32,308 nucleotides of DNA from Gammaproteobacteria bacterium (GTDB lineage Bacteria > Pseudomonadota > Gammaproteobacteria > SZUA-229). Location: assembly GCA_003228405.1 (NCBI GenBank), contig QIDK01000191.1, forward strand, positions 1 to 32,308, in the 5' to 3' direction. Both the position numbers and the translations under genes were made by a program. This document shows positions 15,696-24,124 of the stretch, piece by piece. Under the pieces are notes generated by a model that saw only the letters and a program-made list of their open reading frames with translations, searched no databases and was not told where the DNA came from. How positions within the stretch are numbered: the stretch's first letter is position 1; every line of letters begins with the position of its first letter.

Positions 15696-17405
15696 TTGTC
15701 AGATTATGTAAAAAATATTCTTGTCGTTGACGATGATATAAGCAATCGTACCATTCTTTGCGCCCTGCTGAAAGAGTCCAGTTATCATGTGATAGAAGCG
15801 GAAAATGGAAAACAGGCAGTTCAGGCGGTTGAAGATAATCATATAGATATTATTATACTCGACGTCCTAATGCCGGTAATGGATGGTTATGAGGCAGCAA
15901 AGACCATCAAGGCCCGGCAGAATTATTTTATACCAATAATCTTTCTCACATCGTTGACCGATGAAGACTCATTAGTTAAGTGCATAGATTCCGGCGGTGA
16001 TGATTTTCTGACTAAACCTTATAGCCATGTGTTGTTGATTTCAAAAATAAATTCCATGCTGCGTATTGCCAGCCTGTATAAAAAAATTGAAGATAAAAAT
16101 AATGAAATTCATGAAATAAATATGCAGGTTCAGCAGGAAATGGTTGTTACTAAAAAACTATTTAAAAAAATCACACGTAATGACTTGCGCGGTGTAAATA
16201 CAGGCTTGCGTTATTCTATGTCACCTATGAGTATGTTTAATGGGGATTTGATTTTAACAGAAAAAAATCAGACTTCAGGGCTGGATGTGCTAATAGCAGA
16301 CTTTACCGGGCACGGGCTTTCAGCGGCTATTGGTGCATTGCCTGTTTCTGATGTTTTTCACACTATGACCCGGAAGTGTTTTGCATTTACAGATGTACTG
16401 GCGGAGGCTAATACAAAGCTGGTTGATTTGCTACCAACCCATATGTTTATGGCTGCGGGCTTAATCAGTATTGATAGAAGCAATAATGTGCTCAGTGTTT
16501 TAAATGCCGGCCTGCCGGATATTTATCTTTATCGGAATGGGGAGATTATACGTACTTTTAAATCCAGGAACTTACCTTTAGGTATTAGCCAGACTAATTC
16601 ATCTCAGTTTGATGTTGAAATGGAACCATTAGAATATGGCGACCGTCTGATTGCTGCAACCGATGGTATTATGGAGGCCAGCAATCCACAGGGTGAAAGG
16701 CTTGGTCTGCATCGCCTGTTAAAAATATTTAACAATAATACAAAAAGTGAAAAGTTGTTTGAATCAATACTGGCAGATTGCGAGCAGTTTTGTGAAGGTG
16801 CAGAACAGACAGATGATATAACATTGCTTGAAATATGCCACCTTGAAAAAGTTGAATATACATCTGATGCGGCTTTTGTAAAAGAACATCGGCAGGCATC
16901 TGACTGGTCTATGGAATTTAGTCTGGATATTAAAAGCCTGCGCCAATTTGATGTGCTGCCCTACATTATGCAGGCGGTTAATCAACTGCAACCACTGCAA
17001 AGTGGCAGAACCAGTTTGCATACGGTGTTAACTGAAATGTATGTTAATGCACTGGATCATGGCGTATTAAAGCTGGATTCTTCAATGAAAAACACTCCGC
17101 AGGGTTATATGGCGTTTTATAAGGAAAAACAAAAACGTCTTGATGAAATGGAACAGGGACATATTCAAATTTCTCTACGTCATGAGCTAAATGGCAATGA
17201 CGGCGGTCGTTTGAGCCTGCATATTATAGATAGTGGAGAAGGCTATAATTTCAGGAACCCGCAGACCAGCAAAAATCAGTTCTCTGGCCGGGGTCTGAAG
17301 CTGGCGTCTTCGCTTTGCACAGAGCTGAAAGTGCTGGGTAAGGGGAATTCGGTTATGGCTTATTATGACTGGGGTAAAAAGATTCACGACGAAAATCCCT
17401 CATAA
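15696..17405 (+). CDS. Receiver-PP2C-HATPase response regulator, HsbR-like
   Basis: Response regulator that would control the phosphorylation of the STAS protein before it. Receiver domain 1-~125 with DDD near the N-terminus (ILVVDDDISN), phospho-acceptor Asp56 (IIILDVLMP) and Lys in LTKPY. A PP2C/SpoIIE phosphatase domain ~165-380 shows the metal-binding Asp in MFNGDLI, DFTGHG (202-207) and AATDGIMEA. A C-terminal HATPase of RsbW type shows the N box TEMYVNALDHG (Asn451), DSGEGYN and SGRGLKLA. So one chain carries phosphatase and Ser/Thr kinase, as in HsbR (PA3346). The start must be TTG 15696: the frame holds the STAS gene stop 12 nt upstream and no ATG or GTG occurs before the receiver core. 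No good ribosome site is seen, so reinitiation is likely. Confidence 0.9.
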   Translation: MSDYVKNILVVDDDISNRTILCALLKESSYHVIEAENGKQAVQAVEDNHIDIIILDVLMPVMDGYEAAKTIKARQNYFIPIIFLTSLTDEDSLVKCIDSGGDDFLTKPYSHVLLISKINSMLRIASLYKKIEDKNNEIHEINMQVQQEMVVTKKLFKKITRNDLRGVNTGLRYSMSPMSMFNGDLILTEKNQTSGLDVLIADFTGHGLSAAIGALPVSDVFHTMTRKCFAFTDVLAEANTKLVDLLPTHMFMAAGLISIDRSNNVLSVLNAGLPDIYLYRNGEIIRTFKSRNLPLGISQTNSSQFDVEMEPLEYGDRLIAATDGIMEASNPQGERLGLHRLLKIFNNNTKSEKLFESILADCEQFCEGAEQTDDITLLEICHLEKVEYTSDAAFVKEHRQASDWSMEFSLDIKSLRQFDVLPYIMQAVNQLQPLQSGRTSLHTVLTEMYVNALDHGVLKLDSSMKNTPQGYMAFYKEKQKRLDEMEQGHIQISLRHELNGNDGGRLSLHIIDSGEGYNFRNPQTSKNQFSGRGLKLASSLCTELKVLGKGNSVMAYYDWGKKIHDENPS

Positions 17406-17541
17406 ATTTATTTCATCACTGTAACTCATTGAAATCTATACTTATAAAAATCACCATGTAAAAATAGCTTGCTTTTAAGCGGTAACTTACTAAAGTGTCA
17501 TACAGAATATTAGCCACCCAGCGAAAAACTGGAGAGTATGT

Positions 17542-20217
17542 ATGACTACACAGAATAATGAGCAGCCCGGTGATGCGGATATGGATCACCAGGAAACCCA
17601 TGAATGGCTAGAGGCCATTGAAGGGGTTTTGCAGACGGATGGTGCCGATCGAGCACATTTTTTACTGGAACAGATGATAGACAAGCTGCGTCGCAGTGGT
17701 GCAAACCTTCCACATAAAGCGACTACAGCCTATGTAAACACCATACCTACTCACCTGCAGCCTAATCTGCCGGGTGATATCAGCCTGGAACGCCGAATTC
17801 GTGCTCTTATTCGCTGGAATGCTGCGGCAATGGTGGTTAAGGCAAATAGAAAATCATCTGAGCTGGGTGGGCATATCGCCAGCTTCGCATCTGCAGCCAC
17901 CCTGTATGATATTGGTTTTAATCATTTCTGGCGGGCCCCCAGCCATGAGCATGGTGGTGATCTGGTTTTCTTCCAGGGGCACTCTGCACCGGGTATGTAT
18001 GCTCGTGCTTATCTTGAAGGCCGTTTAGATGACAATCAGCTGAATAACTTTCGTCAGGAAGTCGATGGCAATGGTCTGTCATCCTATCCCCATCCCTGGT
18101 TAATGCCTGACTTCTGGCAGTTCCCGACCGTCTCCATGGGTTTAGGCCCCATCAGCGCGATATATCAGGCGCGCTTTATGAAATATCTGCAGGATCGTAG
18201 TCTGGCGGATACCCATAATCGTGATGTCTGGTGCTTTATAGGTGATGGTGAAACCGATGAGCCTGAGTCATTAGGTGCAATCTCCTTAGCCTCCCGCGAA
18301 AAGCTGGATAACCTGACCTTTGTTATCAACTGTAATCTGCAGCGCCTGGATGGCCCGGTGCGTGGCAATGGAAAAATCATTCAGGAACTGGAAGCGGTGT
18401 TCCGTGGCGCTGGCTGGAAAGTCATAAAAGTACTATGGGGTGGTTACTGGGATCCATTGCTTGCAAAAGATCACGATGGCCTGCTGCAAAAGCGCATGTT
18501 AGAGGCCGTTGATGGCGATTTTATGAATTACAAATCCAAAGACGGTGCTTATGTGCGTGAACATTTCTTTGGTAAATATCCTGAGTTAAAAGCCATGGTG
18601 GCGGATATGTCAGATGATGATATCTGGCGTTTGAACCGTGGCGGACATGACCCGCATAAAGTGTTTGCAGCCTATGCAGAAGCGGCGAAACGTGATGGTC
18701 AGCCTACGGTTATTCTGGCGCACTCGGTTAAGGGTTATGGTATGGGCTCGGCGGGTGAAGGCCAGATGCGCACTCACTCGCAGAAGAAGTTAGATGAAGA
18801 AGAAATGATTGCCTATAAAGATCGTTTCAATATTCCTATTTCCGATGAGCAGGCGGCGAAGGCAGAATACTATCGCCCGGATGAAAACTCAGCAGAAATT
18901 AAATACATGAAAGCCCAGCGTGAAAAGCTGGGTGGCCCCATGCCTGCACGCCAGCGTTTAGCGGCACCGTTAGAAGTGCCGGCACTTTCTGTTTTTGAAC
19001 CCATTACCAAAGGTTCAGGCGATCGTGAAATGTCAACCACCATGGCTTTCGTTCGATTACTGACATTAATCACCCGTGACAAAAAAATGGGCAAGTATGT
19101 AGTGCCTATCGTGCCGGATGAAGCCCGTACCTTTGGTATGGAAGGCATGTTCCGTCAGTTAGGTATATATTCTTCCGTGGGCCAGTTATATACCCCACAG
19201 GATAAAGAGCAGGTGATGTTCTACAAGGAAGATAAATCGGGTCAGATTTTAGAAGAAGGCATCAACGAAGCGGGTGCCATGTCGTCATGGATTGCCGCAG
19301 CAACATCCTACAGCACACACCATGTCAATATGGTGCCATTCTATATTTATTATTCGATGTTCGGTTTCCAGCGTATTGGTGATCTGGCCTGGATGGCGGG
19401 TGATATGCAGGCACGCGGATTTTTACTCGGCGGTACGGCGGGTAGAACCACACTCGCCGGTGAAGGTTTACAGCATCAGGATGGTCACAGTTTTCTGGTA
19501 TCTGGCACCATTCCAAACTGTGTATCTTATGATCCGACTTTTGCCTATGAACTTGCGGTTATTATTCAGGATGGAATGCGCCGCATGTATCAGAACCAGG
19601 AAAATGTTTTTTATTACATCGCAGTAATGAATGAAAACTATATACAGCCAGCCATGCCTAAAGGTGTTGAAGACGGTATTATCAAGGGCATGTACTTATT
19701 AAAAGGCGGTGGTAAACGTCGCAAAAAAGTACAGCTTATGGGCTCGGGCACTATTTTACGTGAAGTGATTGCTGCAGCTGAACTACTCGATAAAGACTGG
19801 TCAATAGATGCAGATATATGGAGTGTCACCAGCTTTAATGAATTAAAGCGTGAAGGCGAAGCGGTTGATCGCTGGAACATGCTGCACCCGCTAGAAGACA
19901 AACGTGTCAGCTATGTTGAAAAATGCATGAAAGATAAACGTGGCCCGGTAGTTGCGGCAACCGATTATGTGCGCAGCTATGCGGAACAAATTCGCAAGTG
20001 GATTCCGGCACAGTATGATGTGTTAGGTACCGATGGTTTTGGTCGCTCCGATACTCGTGCACAGTTACGTAAGCATTTTGAAGTGAACGCAAAATACGTA
20101 ACCGTGGCGGCATTAATGGCGCTGGCAGATGATGGTCAGTTCCCGGCGGGAAAAGTTCAGGAAGCGATTGAGAAGTATGAGATTAATCCTGAGAAGCCTA
20201 ACCCTGCTACTGCTTAA
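17542..20217 (+). CDS. aceE: Pyruvate dehydrogenase E1 component, homodimeric
   Basis: AceE uses thiamine diphosphate to decarboxylate pyruvate and to acetylate the lipoyl group of AceF, linking glycolysis to the TCA cycle. 891 aa, the usual length of the homodimeric E1 found in gammaproteobacteria. Visible: FNHFWRAP and GDLVFFQGHSAPGMYAR near 125-160, the ThDP motif GDGETDEPES (234-243) with FVINCNLQRLDGPVRGNGK after it, VKGYGMG, then the pyrimidine-binding domain (GINEAGAMSSWIAAATSYS; LAGEGLQHQDGHS), and the C domain (ATDYVRSYAEQIRKWIPAQY, LGTDGFGRSDTR). GGAG 7 nt before the ATG. aceF and lpd follow, each after a gap containing a REP-like palindrome. No PdhR-type regulator gene is adjacent. 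Confidence 0.98.
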   Translation: MTTQNNEQPGDADMDHQETHEWLEAIEGVLQTDGADRAHFLLEQMIDKLRRSGANLPHKATTAYVNTIPTHLQPNLPGDISLERRIRALIRWNAAAMVVKANRKSSELGGHIASFASAATLYDIGFNHFWRAPSHEHGGDLVFFQGHSAPGMYARAYLEGRLDDNQLNNFRQEVDGNGLSSYPHPWLMPDFWQFPTVSMGLGPISAIYQARFMKYLQDRSLADTHNRDVWCFIGDGETDEPESLGAISLASREKLDNLTFVINCNLQRLDGPVRGNGKIIQELEAVFRGAGWKVIKVLWGGYWDPLLAKDHDGLLQKRMLEAVDGDFMNYKSKDGAYVREHFFGKYPELKAMVADMSDDDIWRLNRGGHDPHKVFAAYAEAAKRDGQPTVILAHSVKGYGMGSAGEGQMRTHSQKKLDEEEMIAYKDRFNIPISDEQAAKAEYYRPDENSAEIKYMKAQREKLGGPMPARQRLAAPLEVPALSVFEPITKGSGDREMSTTMAFVRLLTLITRDKKMGKYVVPIVPDEARTFGMEGMFRQLGIYSSVGQLYTPQDKEQVMFYKEDKSGQILEEGINEAGAMSSWIAAATSYSTHHVNMVPFYIYYSMFGFQRIGDLAWMAGDMQARGFLLGGTAGRTTLAGEGLQHQDGHSFLVSGTIPNCVSYDPTFAYELAVIIQDGMRRMYQNQENVFYYIAVMNENYIQPAMPKGVEDGIIKGMYLLKGGGKRRKKVQLMGSGTILREVIAAAELLDKDWSIDADIWSVTSFNELKREGEAVDRWNMLHPLEDKRVSYVEKCMKDKRGPVVAATDYVRSYAEQIRKWIPAQYDVLGTDGFGRSDTRAQLRKHFEVNAKYVTVAALMALADDGQFPAGKVQEAIEKYEINPEKPNPATA

Positions 20218-20318
20218 AGTTTAAAGCATAGAAGAAAAAGCAAAAGCTATTTTTCCGCAAATGAACGCTAATACGCGCAAATAAAAGCGGGTTTATTAAA
20301 AGGTTAAATAGCTTCGTC

Positions 20319-20343
20319 ATTCCCGAATGCCTGTGTCGGGAAT
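20319..20343. repeat. ATTCCC-type small palindrome
   Basis: ATTCCCGA (20319-20326) and TCGGGAAT (20336-20343) are perfect inverted 8-mers with a 9-nt loop, flanked by GTC and CCAG. It resembles the widespread GTCATTCCC...GGGAATCCAG dispersed palindromes of proteobacteria. It lies in the 368-bp aceE-aceF gap, which holds no gene. Confidence 0.65.
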
Positions 20344-20377
20344 CCAGTGACTTTGAGTGTGTAATGTCGCTGGGTAT

Positions 20378-20406
20378 TTGACACATATTATTGAATCAGA
20401 AATAAA
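20378..20406 (+). promoter_or_regulatory. Possible internal promoter before aceF
   Basis: Perfect TTGACA at 20378-20383, 17-bp spacer, then AATAAA (20401-20406, 4 of 6 to TATAAT). It would let aceF-lpd be read independently of aceE. The -10 coincides with the start of a sequence repeated downstream of lpd. Sequence match only. Confidence 0.35.
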
Positions 20407-20438
20407 GGATACTGATAATAAACCATAGAATAAAAGTA

Positions 20439-20472
20439 CCTGTAGGAGTTAGCTAAAGCTGACTCCTACAGG
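20439..20472. repeat. REP-like palindrome, aceE-aceF gap
   Basis: Arms of 16 bases (20439-20454 and 20457-20472) pair with a single G-T mismatch around a 2-nt centre. The arm begins CCTGTAGGAGTTAGCT. The same arm core recurs after aceF and after lpd, making a three-copy local family. Length and layout resemble REP elements moved by RAYT transposases; no such transposase is in the window. Confidence 0.85.
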
Positions 20473-20585
20473 AAAAAATATTTTTGTTATGTCCTGTGAT
20501 ATAAAAACAGATATTCTTTTTATCTGATTCATTAGTTTATTCGGAGATGAATAAGAATAAAACAGTTAAACAACTGGAGTAAACC

Positions 20586-21887
20586 ATGAGTGAAATGGTC
20601 GAAGTAAAAGTTCCTGATATCGGTGATTTCGATGAAGTTGAAATCATTGAAGTTTTAGTTTCCATTGGTGACCAGATCGCCGAAGAAGATTCATTAATTA
20701 CGGTTGAGTCAGATAAGGCTTCAATGGAAATTCCCAGTAGTCATGCGGGAACAGTTAAAGAAATTAAAGTGGCGGTGGGTGATTCTATTGCAGAAGGTGG
20801 CATCGTTGTTGTGATTGAAACATCTGCTGAATCCGTTGCTGCACCTGTAGAAGAACCAGCAGTAAAAGTAGCAGCAGAAAAAGCTGAAGACAATAAAGCG
20901 GCAGAAGAGCGCAAACCTGCACCCGCACCTGCCCCTGCAGCAAGACCTTCACCCACAGCAAACATTAATTCCGTTAGTTTTAAAAATGCACATGCATCAC
21001 CCTCGGTACGAAAGTTTGCGCGTGAGTTAGGTGTCGATTTAGGCAAAGTTTCTGGCACAGGCAGAAACTCGCGTATTGTAAAAGAAGATGTGCAGGCTTT
21101 TGTAAAGCAACTTATGACCACTGCTGGTGGTTCAGCTAATGGTGCGGCTCTCGGTGTAGAACCAATGCCCGATATTGATTTCAGCAAATTCGGTGAAATT
21201 GAAGTTCAGGCACTCAGTAAAATTAATAAACTCACCGGAAAATTCCTGCATCGTAACTGGGTGAGTATTCCGCATGTTACACAATTTGATGAAGCCGATA
21301 TCACATCTCTTGAAGCATTCAGAAAACAATCCAATGCAGAGTACGCAGATCAGGGCGTTAAATTTACCATGTTGTCTTTTATTATGAAGGCAGTCGCTGC
21401 GGGCCTTAAAAAATATCCACGGTTTAATTCTTCATTAGATCCCAGTGGTAAAAATTTAATTCTAAAAAATTATTTCAATATAGGCGTAGCGGTAGATACG
21501 CCTGATGGATTAGTGGTGCCCGTTGTTCGTGATGTCGATAAAAAAACGCTGGTAGATATTTCTAAAGAACTACGCGAAATTTCAGGCAAGGCACGTGATA
21601 AGAAATTAAAGCCAGCCGATATGCAGGGTGGCTGTATGTCCATATCAAGTTTAGGTGGCATCGGTGGTACTAAATTTACGCCGATAGTTAATGCGCCTGA
21701 AGTTGCTATTTTAGGTGTATCAAAAGCAGAAATGAAACCTGTGTGGAATGGTTCTGAATTTGAGCCTAAGCTAATGTGCCCGTTATGTCTTTCTTACGAT
21801 CATCGCGTTATAGATGGAGCAGATGGTGCCAGATTTATAACCTATGTGAGTCATTTACTTGCTGATGCAAGGCGTTTGTTGTTGTAG
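20586..21887 (+). CDS. aceF: Dihydrolipoamide acetyltransferase (PDH E2)
   Basis: AceF forms the core of the pyruvate dehydrogenase complex and transfers acetyl groups from its lipoyl arm to CoA. One lipoyl domain (1-~78) with lipoyl-Lys44 in ESDKASME, an Ala/Pro/Glu linker (~82-126), a peripheral-subunit-binding domain (~136-172, [16 protein letters not shown] and [13 protein letters not shown]), a second linker, and the catalytic domain ~205-433 ending in [14 protein letters not shown] with catalytic His406 and Asp410. 433 aa reflects one lipoyl domain, against three in E. coli. GGAG 7 nt before the ATG. The first ~33 coding bases after the start region are identical to those of lpd, so the two lipoyl domains are closely related. 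Confidence 0.97.
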   Translation: MSEMVEVKVPDIGDFDEVEIIEVLVSIGDQIAEEDSLITVESDKASMEIPSSHAGTVKEIKVAVGDSIAEGGIVVVIETSAESVAAPVEEPAVKVAAEKAEDNKAAEERKPAPAPAPAARPSPTANINSVSFKNAHASPSVRKFARELGVDLGKVSGTGRNSRIVKEDVQAFVKQLMTTAGGSANGAALGVEPMPDIDFSKFGEIEVQALSKINKLTGKFLHRNWVSIPHVTQFDEADITSLEAFRKQSNAEYADQGVKFTMLSFIMKAVAAGLKKYPRFNSSLDPSGKNLILKNYFNIGVAVDTPDGLVVPVVRDVDKKTLVDISKELREISGKARDKKLKPADMQGGCMSISSLGGIGGTKFTPIVNAPEVAILGVSKAEMKPVWNGSEFEPKLMCPLCLSYDHRVIDGADGARFITYVSHLLADARRLLL

Positions 21888-21900
21888 AAATGTTTGCTCA

Positions 21901-21965
21901 TCGTCAGCTAAAGCTACGCTCCTACAATTTAGTCATTATCTGTAGGAGTTAGCTTTAGCTGACGA
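21901..21965. repeat. REP-like inverted pair, aceF-lpd gap
   Basis: Two inverted copies of the same ~25-base unit: 21901-21926 (TCGTCAGCTAAAGCTACG..) and 21941-21965 (TGTAGGAGTTAGCTTTAGCT..), nearly perfect complements apart from a one-base indel and substitution, around a 14-bp centre. It begins 13 bp after the aceF stop and could act as an mRNA-stabilising hairpin between aceF and lpd. Same family as 20439-20472 and 23819-23942. Confidence 0.88.
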
Positions 21966-22011
21966 TCAGAGGTTCCATGGCTAAAATAAAATATTTTCAA
22001 AAGGCTTAATT

Positions 22012-23760
22012 ATGAGCACTATAGAAGTAAAAGTTCCTGATATCGGTGATTTCGATTCAGTAGAAATCATAGAGGTTCTGGTTGCAGTCGGCGATCAGAT
22101 TGCCGCAGAAGATTCACTTATCACGGTCGAATCTGACAAGGCCTCAATGGAAATTCCATCACCAGCCAGCGGTATAGTGACATCACTTAAAGTATCTGTT
22201 GGTGATGAAATTGCTCAGGGCAGCTTAATCCTTTTAATGGAAACCAGTGCTCAAACCGATGTAGAGCCCGATCAGGAAACTCCTGTAAAAGAAGAAGTAC
22301 CAGCAGAAGCGCCTGCCGCGAAAAGTTTTTCAGGTATTGCTGATGTGCAGGCAGAAGTGGTTGTTTTAGGTTCTGGCCCGGGAGGTTATACCGCTGCATT
22401 TCGTGCAGCTGATTTAGGTAAAAAAGTTATACTGATTGAAAAAGAGCCAGTGCTCGGTGGTGTTTGTCTAAATGTAGGTTGTATTCCATCTAAAGCACTG
22501 CTTCATGTAGCAGAAGTCGTCAGTGAAGCGGCTGAATTCACAGAAGAAGATTTAGGCATAAAGTTTGCTAAACCTAAAATAGACAATATTAAGTTGCGTG
22601 CCTATAAGGATGGCGTCATCAGTAAATTAACCGGTGGCTTAAAATCCATGGCCAAACAACGCAAAGTAAGCACCGTGCAGGGTTATGGTAAATTCACTTC
22701 AGCAAACACCATTGAAGTTGAAGCAGCAGATGGCACTAAACAAACTGTCGGTTTTGAAAACTGTATTATCGCTGCGGGTTCTTCTGTAACGAAACTGGCC
22801 TTTATTCCATGGCAGGATGAACGTATATGGGATTCAACCGATGCACTGGAATTACACACTATTCCTAACCGGTTACTGGTTGTGGGTGGCGGTATTATCG
22901 GCCTGGAAATGGCCACGGTTTATTCAGCTTTAGGTGCAAAGGTAACAGTAGTTGAATTAAGTCCCGGCTTAATCCCCGGTGCTGATCGTGATTTGATTCG
23001 TCCATTTGAAAAAGCCCTGAAAAAGAAATATGAAAATATATATACCAGCACTAAAGTAACCGAGTTAATACCGGGTAACAAAGGTATTACCTGCAAATTT
23101 GAGGGTGCAAAAGCTCCCGCAGAAGATACATTTGACAATGTGCTGGTCGCTATTGGTCGCTCACCAAACGGTAAATTAATTGATGCAGATAAGGCCGGTG
23201 TAATTATAAATGAGCAGGGTTTTGTGAACGTTGATAATCAGATGCGCACCAATGTAAATAATATTTTCGCCATTGGTGATGTAGTGGGGCAGCCAATGCT
23301 GGCTCATAAAGCAACACACGAAGCTAAAATTGCAGCAGAAGTTATTGATGGACAGAAGCGTTTCTTTGATGTGCGTACCATTCCATCAGTCGCCTACACC
23401 TCGCCAGAAGTCGCATGGTGCGGACAGACAGAAGATGAGCTTAAAGCTGAAGGTATTGAATACATAAAAGGTGCTTTCCCCTGGGCGGCCAGTGGCCGTG
23501 CATTATCGGTAGGGGCTACCAATGGTGTAACAAAGGTGCTTTACGATAAAAGTACCAGGCGTATGTTAGGGGCAGGCATTTTAGGTAAAAATGCGGGTGA
23601 GTTAATAGCCGAAGCTGCTTTAGCTATTGAGATGGGAGCAGAGATGGATGATATTGCCATGACCATTCATCCACACCCAACCCTCTCTGAAACGCTAAAC
23701 TTTGCTACTGAAGTGGCAGAGGGTGTCTGTACTGATATTTATATGCCGAAAAAGAAATAG
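22012..23760 (+). CDS. lpdA: Dihydrolipoamide dehydrogenase with N-terminal lipoyl domain (PDH E3)
   Basis: E3 reoxidises the dihydrolipoyl groups of AceF and makes NADH. The first ~80 residues are a lipoyl domain with Lys43 in ESDKASME, joined by a Glu/Pro/Ala linker (~83-105) to a full flavoprotein: FAD-binding [10 protein letters not shown], redox disulfide Cys152-Cys157 in [12 protein letters not shown]-binding [13 protein letters not shown]-binding AIGDVVGQP, and dimer-domain catalytic His555 and Glu560 in HPHPTLSE. 582 aa against ~475 for plain E3. Lipoyl-E3 fusions are known in Neisseria (p64k) and several proteobacteria. AAGG lies 8 nt before the ATG. The 124-bp gap after aceF holds a REP-like inverted pair; a nested palindrome follows the gene. 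Confidence 0.97.
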   Translation: MSTIEVKVPDIGDFDSVEIIEVLVAVGDQIAAEDSLITVESDKASMEIPSPASGIVTSLKVSVGDEIAQGSLILLMETSAQTDVEPDQETPVKEEVPAEAPAAKSFSGIADVQAEVVVLGSGPGGYTAAFRAADLGKKVILIEKEPVLGGVCLNVGCIPSKALLHVAEVVSEAAEFTEEDLGIKFAKPKIDNIKLRAYKDGVISKLTGGLKSMAKQRKVSTVQGYGKFTSANTIEVEAADGTKQTVGFENCIIAAGSSVTKLAFIPWQDERIWDSTDALELHTIPNRLLVVGGGIIGLEMATVYSALGAKVTVVELSPGLIPGADRDLIRPFEKALKKKYENIYTSTKVTELIPGNKGITCKFEGAKAPAEDTFDNVLVAIGRSPNGKLIDADKAGVIINEQGFVNVDNQMRTNVNNIFAIGDVVGQPMLAHKATHEAKIAAEVIDGQKRFFDVRTIPSVAYTSPEVAWCGQTEDELKAEGIEYIKGAFPWAASGRALSVGATNGVTKVLYDKSTRRMLGAGILGKNAGELIAEAALAIEMGAEMDDIAMTIHPHPTLSETLNFATEVAEGVCTDIYMPKKK

Positions 23761-23818
23761 ATATTTATTACTGAACCTAAATAAAGGATACTGCTAATAA
23801 ACTTTAAAAAATAGCCTC

Positions 23819-23942
23819 TGTAGGAGGTAGCTTTAGCTGACGATAATTGTTGCGATGCGGAGCGAGCCGTTAAAACCATATTATAGCTTATCGGCTCGCT
23901 TCGCATCGCCTGGGGCATCGTCAGCTAAAGCTAATTCTTACA
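23819..23942. repeat. Nested palindromic element after lpd
   Basis: Outer arms 23819-23843 and 23918-23942 are inverted copies of the same REP-like unit found in the two upstream pdh gaps. Inside them a second pair, 23852-23869 and 23892-23909 (GCGATGCGGAGCGAGCCG type), is complementary with one mismatch around a 22-bp AT-rich centre. The whole 124 bp can fold as one long cruciform. No open frame. The preceding ~40 bp (from AATAAAGGATACTG at 23780) repeat a sequence at 20401. Confidence 0.88.
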
Positions 23943-23999
23943 GGCTTCGAGTAGTATTTTTCATCAGACTCGTTAGAAAGTAAGGCCGGGTGCCTTAAC

Positions 24000-24021
24000 T
24001 TGTGTGAGGCTTATCACACAA
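24000..24021 (+). promoter_or_regulatory. CRP/Vfr-type operator palindrome
   Basis: TTGTGTGA GGCTTA TCACACAA: perfect 8-bp arms around 6 bp, containing the exact TGTGA-N6-TCACA core bound by CRP-family regulators. A TATTTT at 24038-24043 could be a -10, putting the site near -40, the class II position. It would regulate the small membrane protein at 24125. Match is by eye. Confidence 0.55.
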
Positions 24022-24068
24022 TTGTATAAATGCATTGTATTTTTTAGCTTAAATAAATCAATATTATC

Positions 24069-24102
24069 AAAAGCCATAATTTTCTTTAGCCTGGCTTTTT
24101 TT
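24069..24102 (+). terminator. Terminator-like hairpin before 24125
   Basis: AAAAGCCA (24069-24076) and TGGCTTTT (24092-24099) form an 8-bp stem with a 15-nt loop and end in a run of seven T. It can end the lpd transcript. If the promoter near 24040 is real, the hairpin lies in the leader of the next gene and could attenuate it. Confidence 0.6.
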
Positions 24103-24124
24103 GTGAAAAGGTGGGTTTGAAGAT

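Noticed and set aside
15684-15701. Selenocysteine insertion at the TGA between STAS and regulator genes
   Set aside because: No hairpin follows the TGA, only a T run, and Sec has no known role in these families. A TTG restart is simpler.
20741-21187. 148-aa minus-strand open frame
   Set aside because: Antisense of the aceF linker region, whose Ala/Pro-biased codons leave the opposite strand open.
17542-23760. 2-oxoglutarate dehydrogenase instead of pyruvate dehydrogenase
   Set aside because: E1 is the 891-aa AceE type with GDGETDEPES and a PDH-type E2 follows; SucA would look different and sit beside sdh/suc genes.
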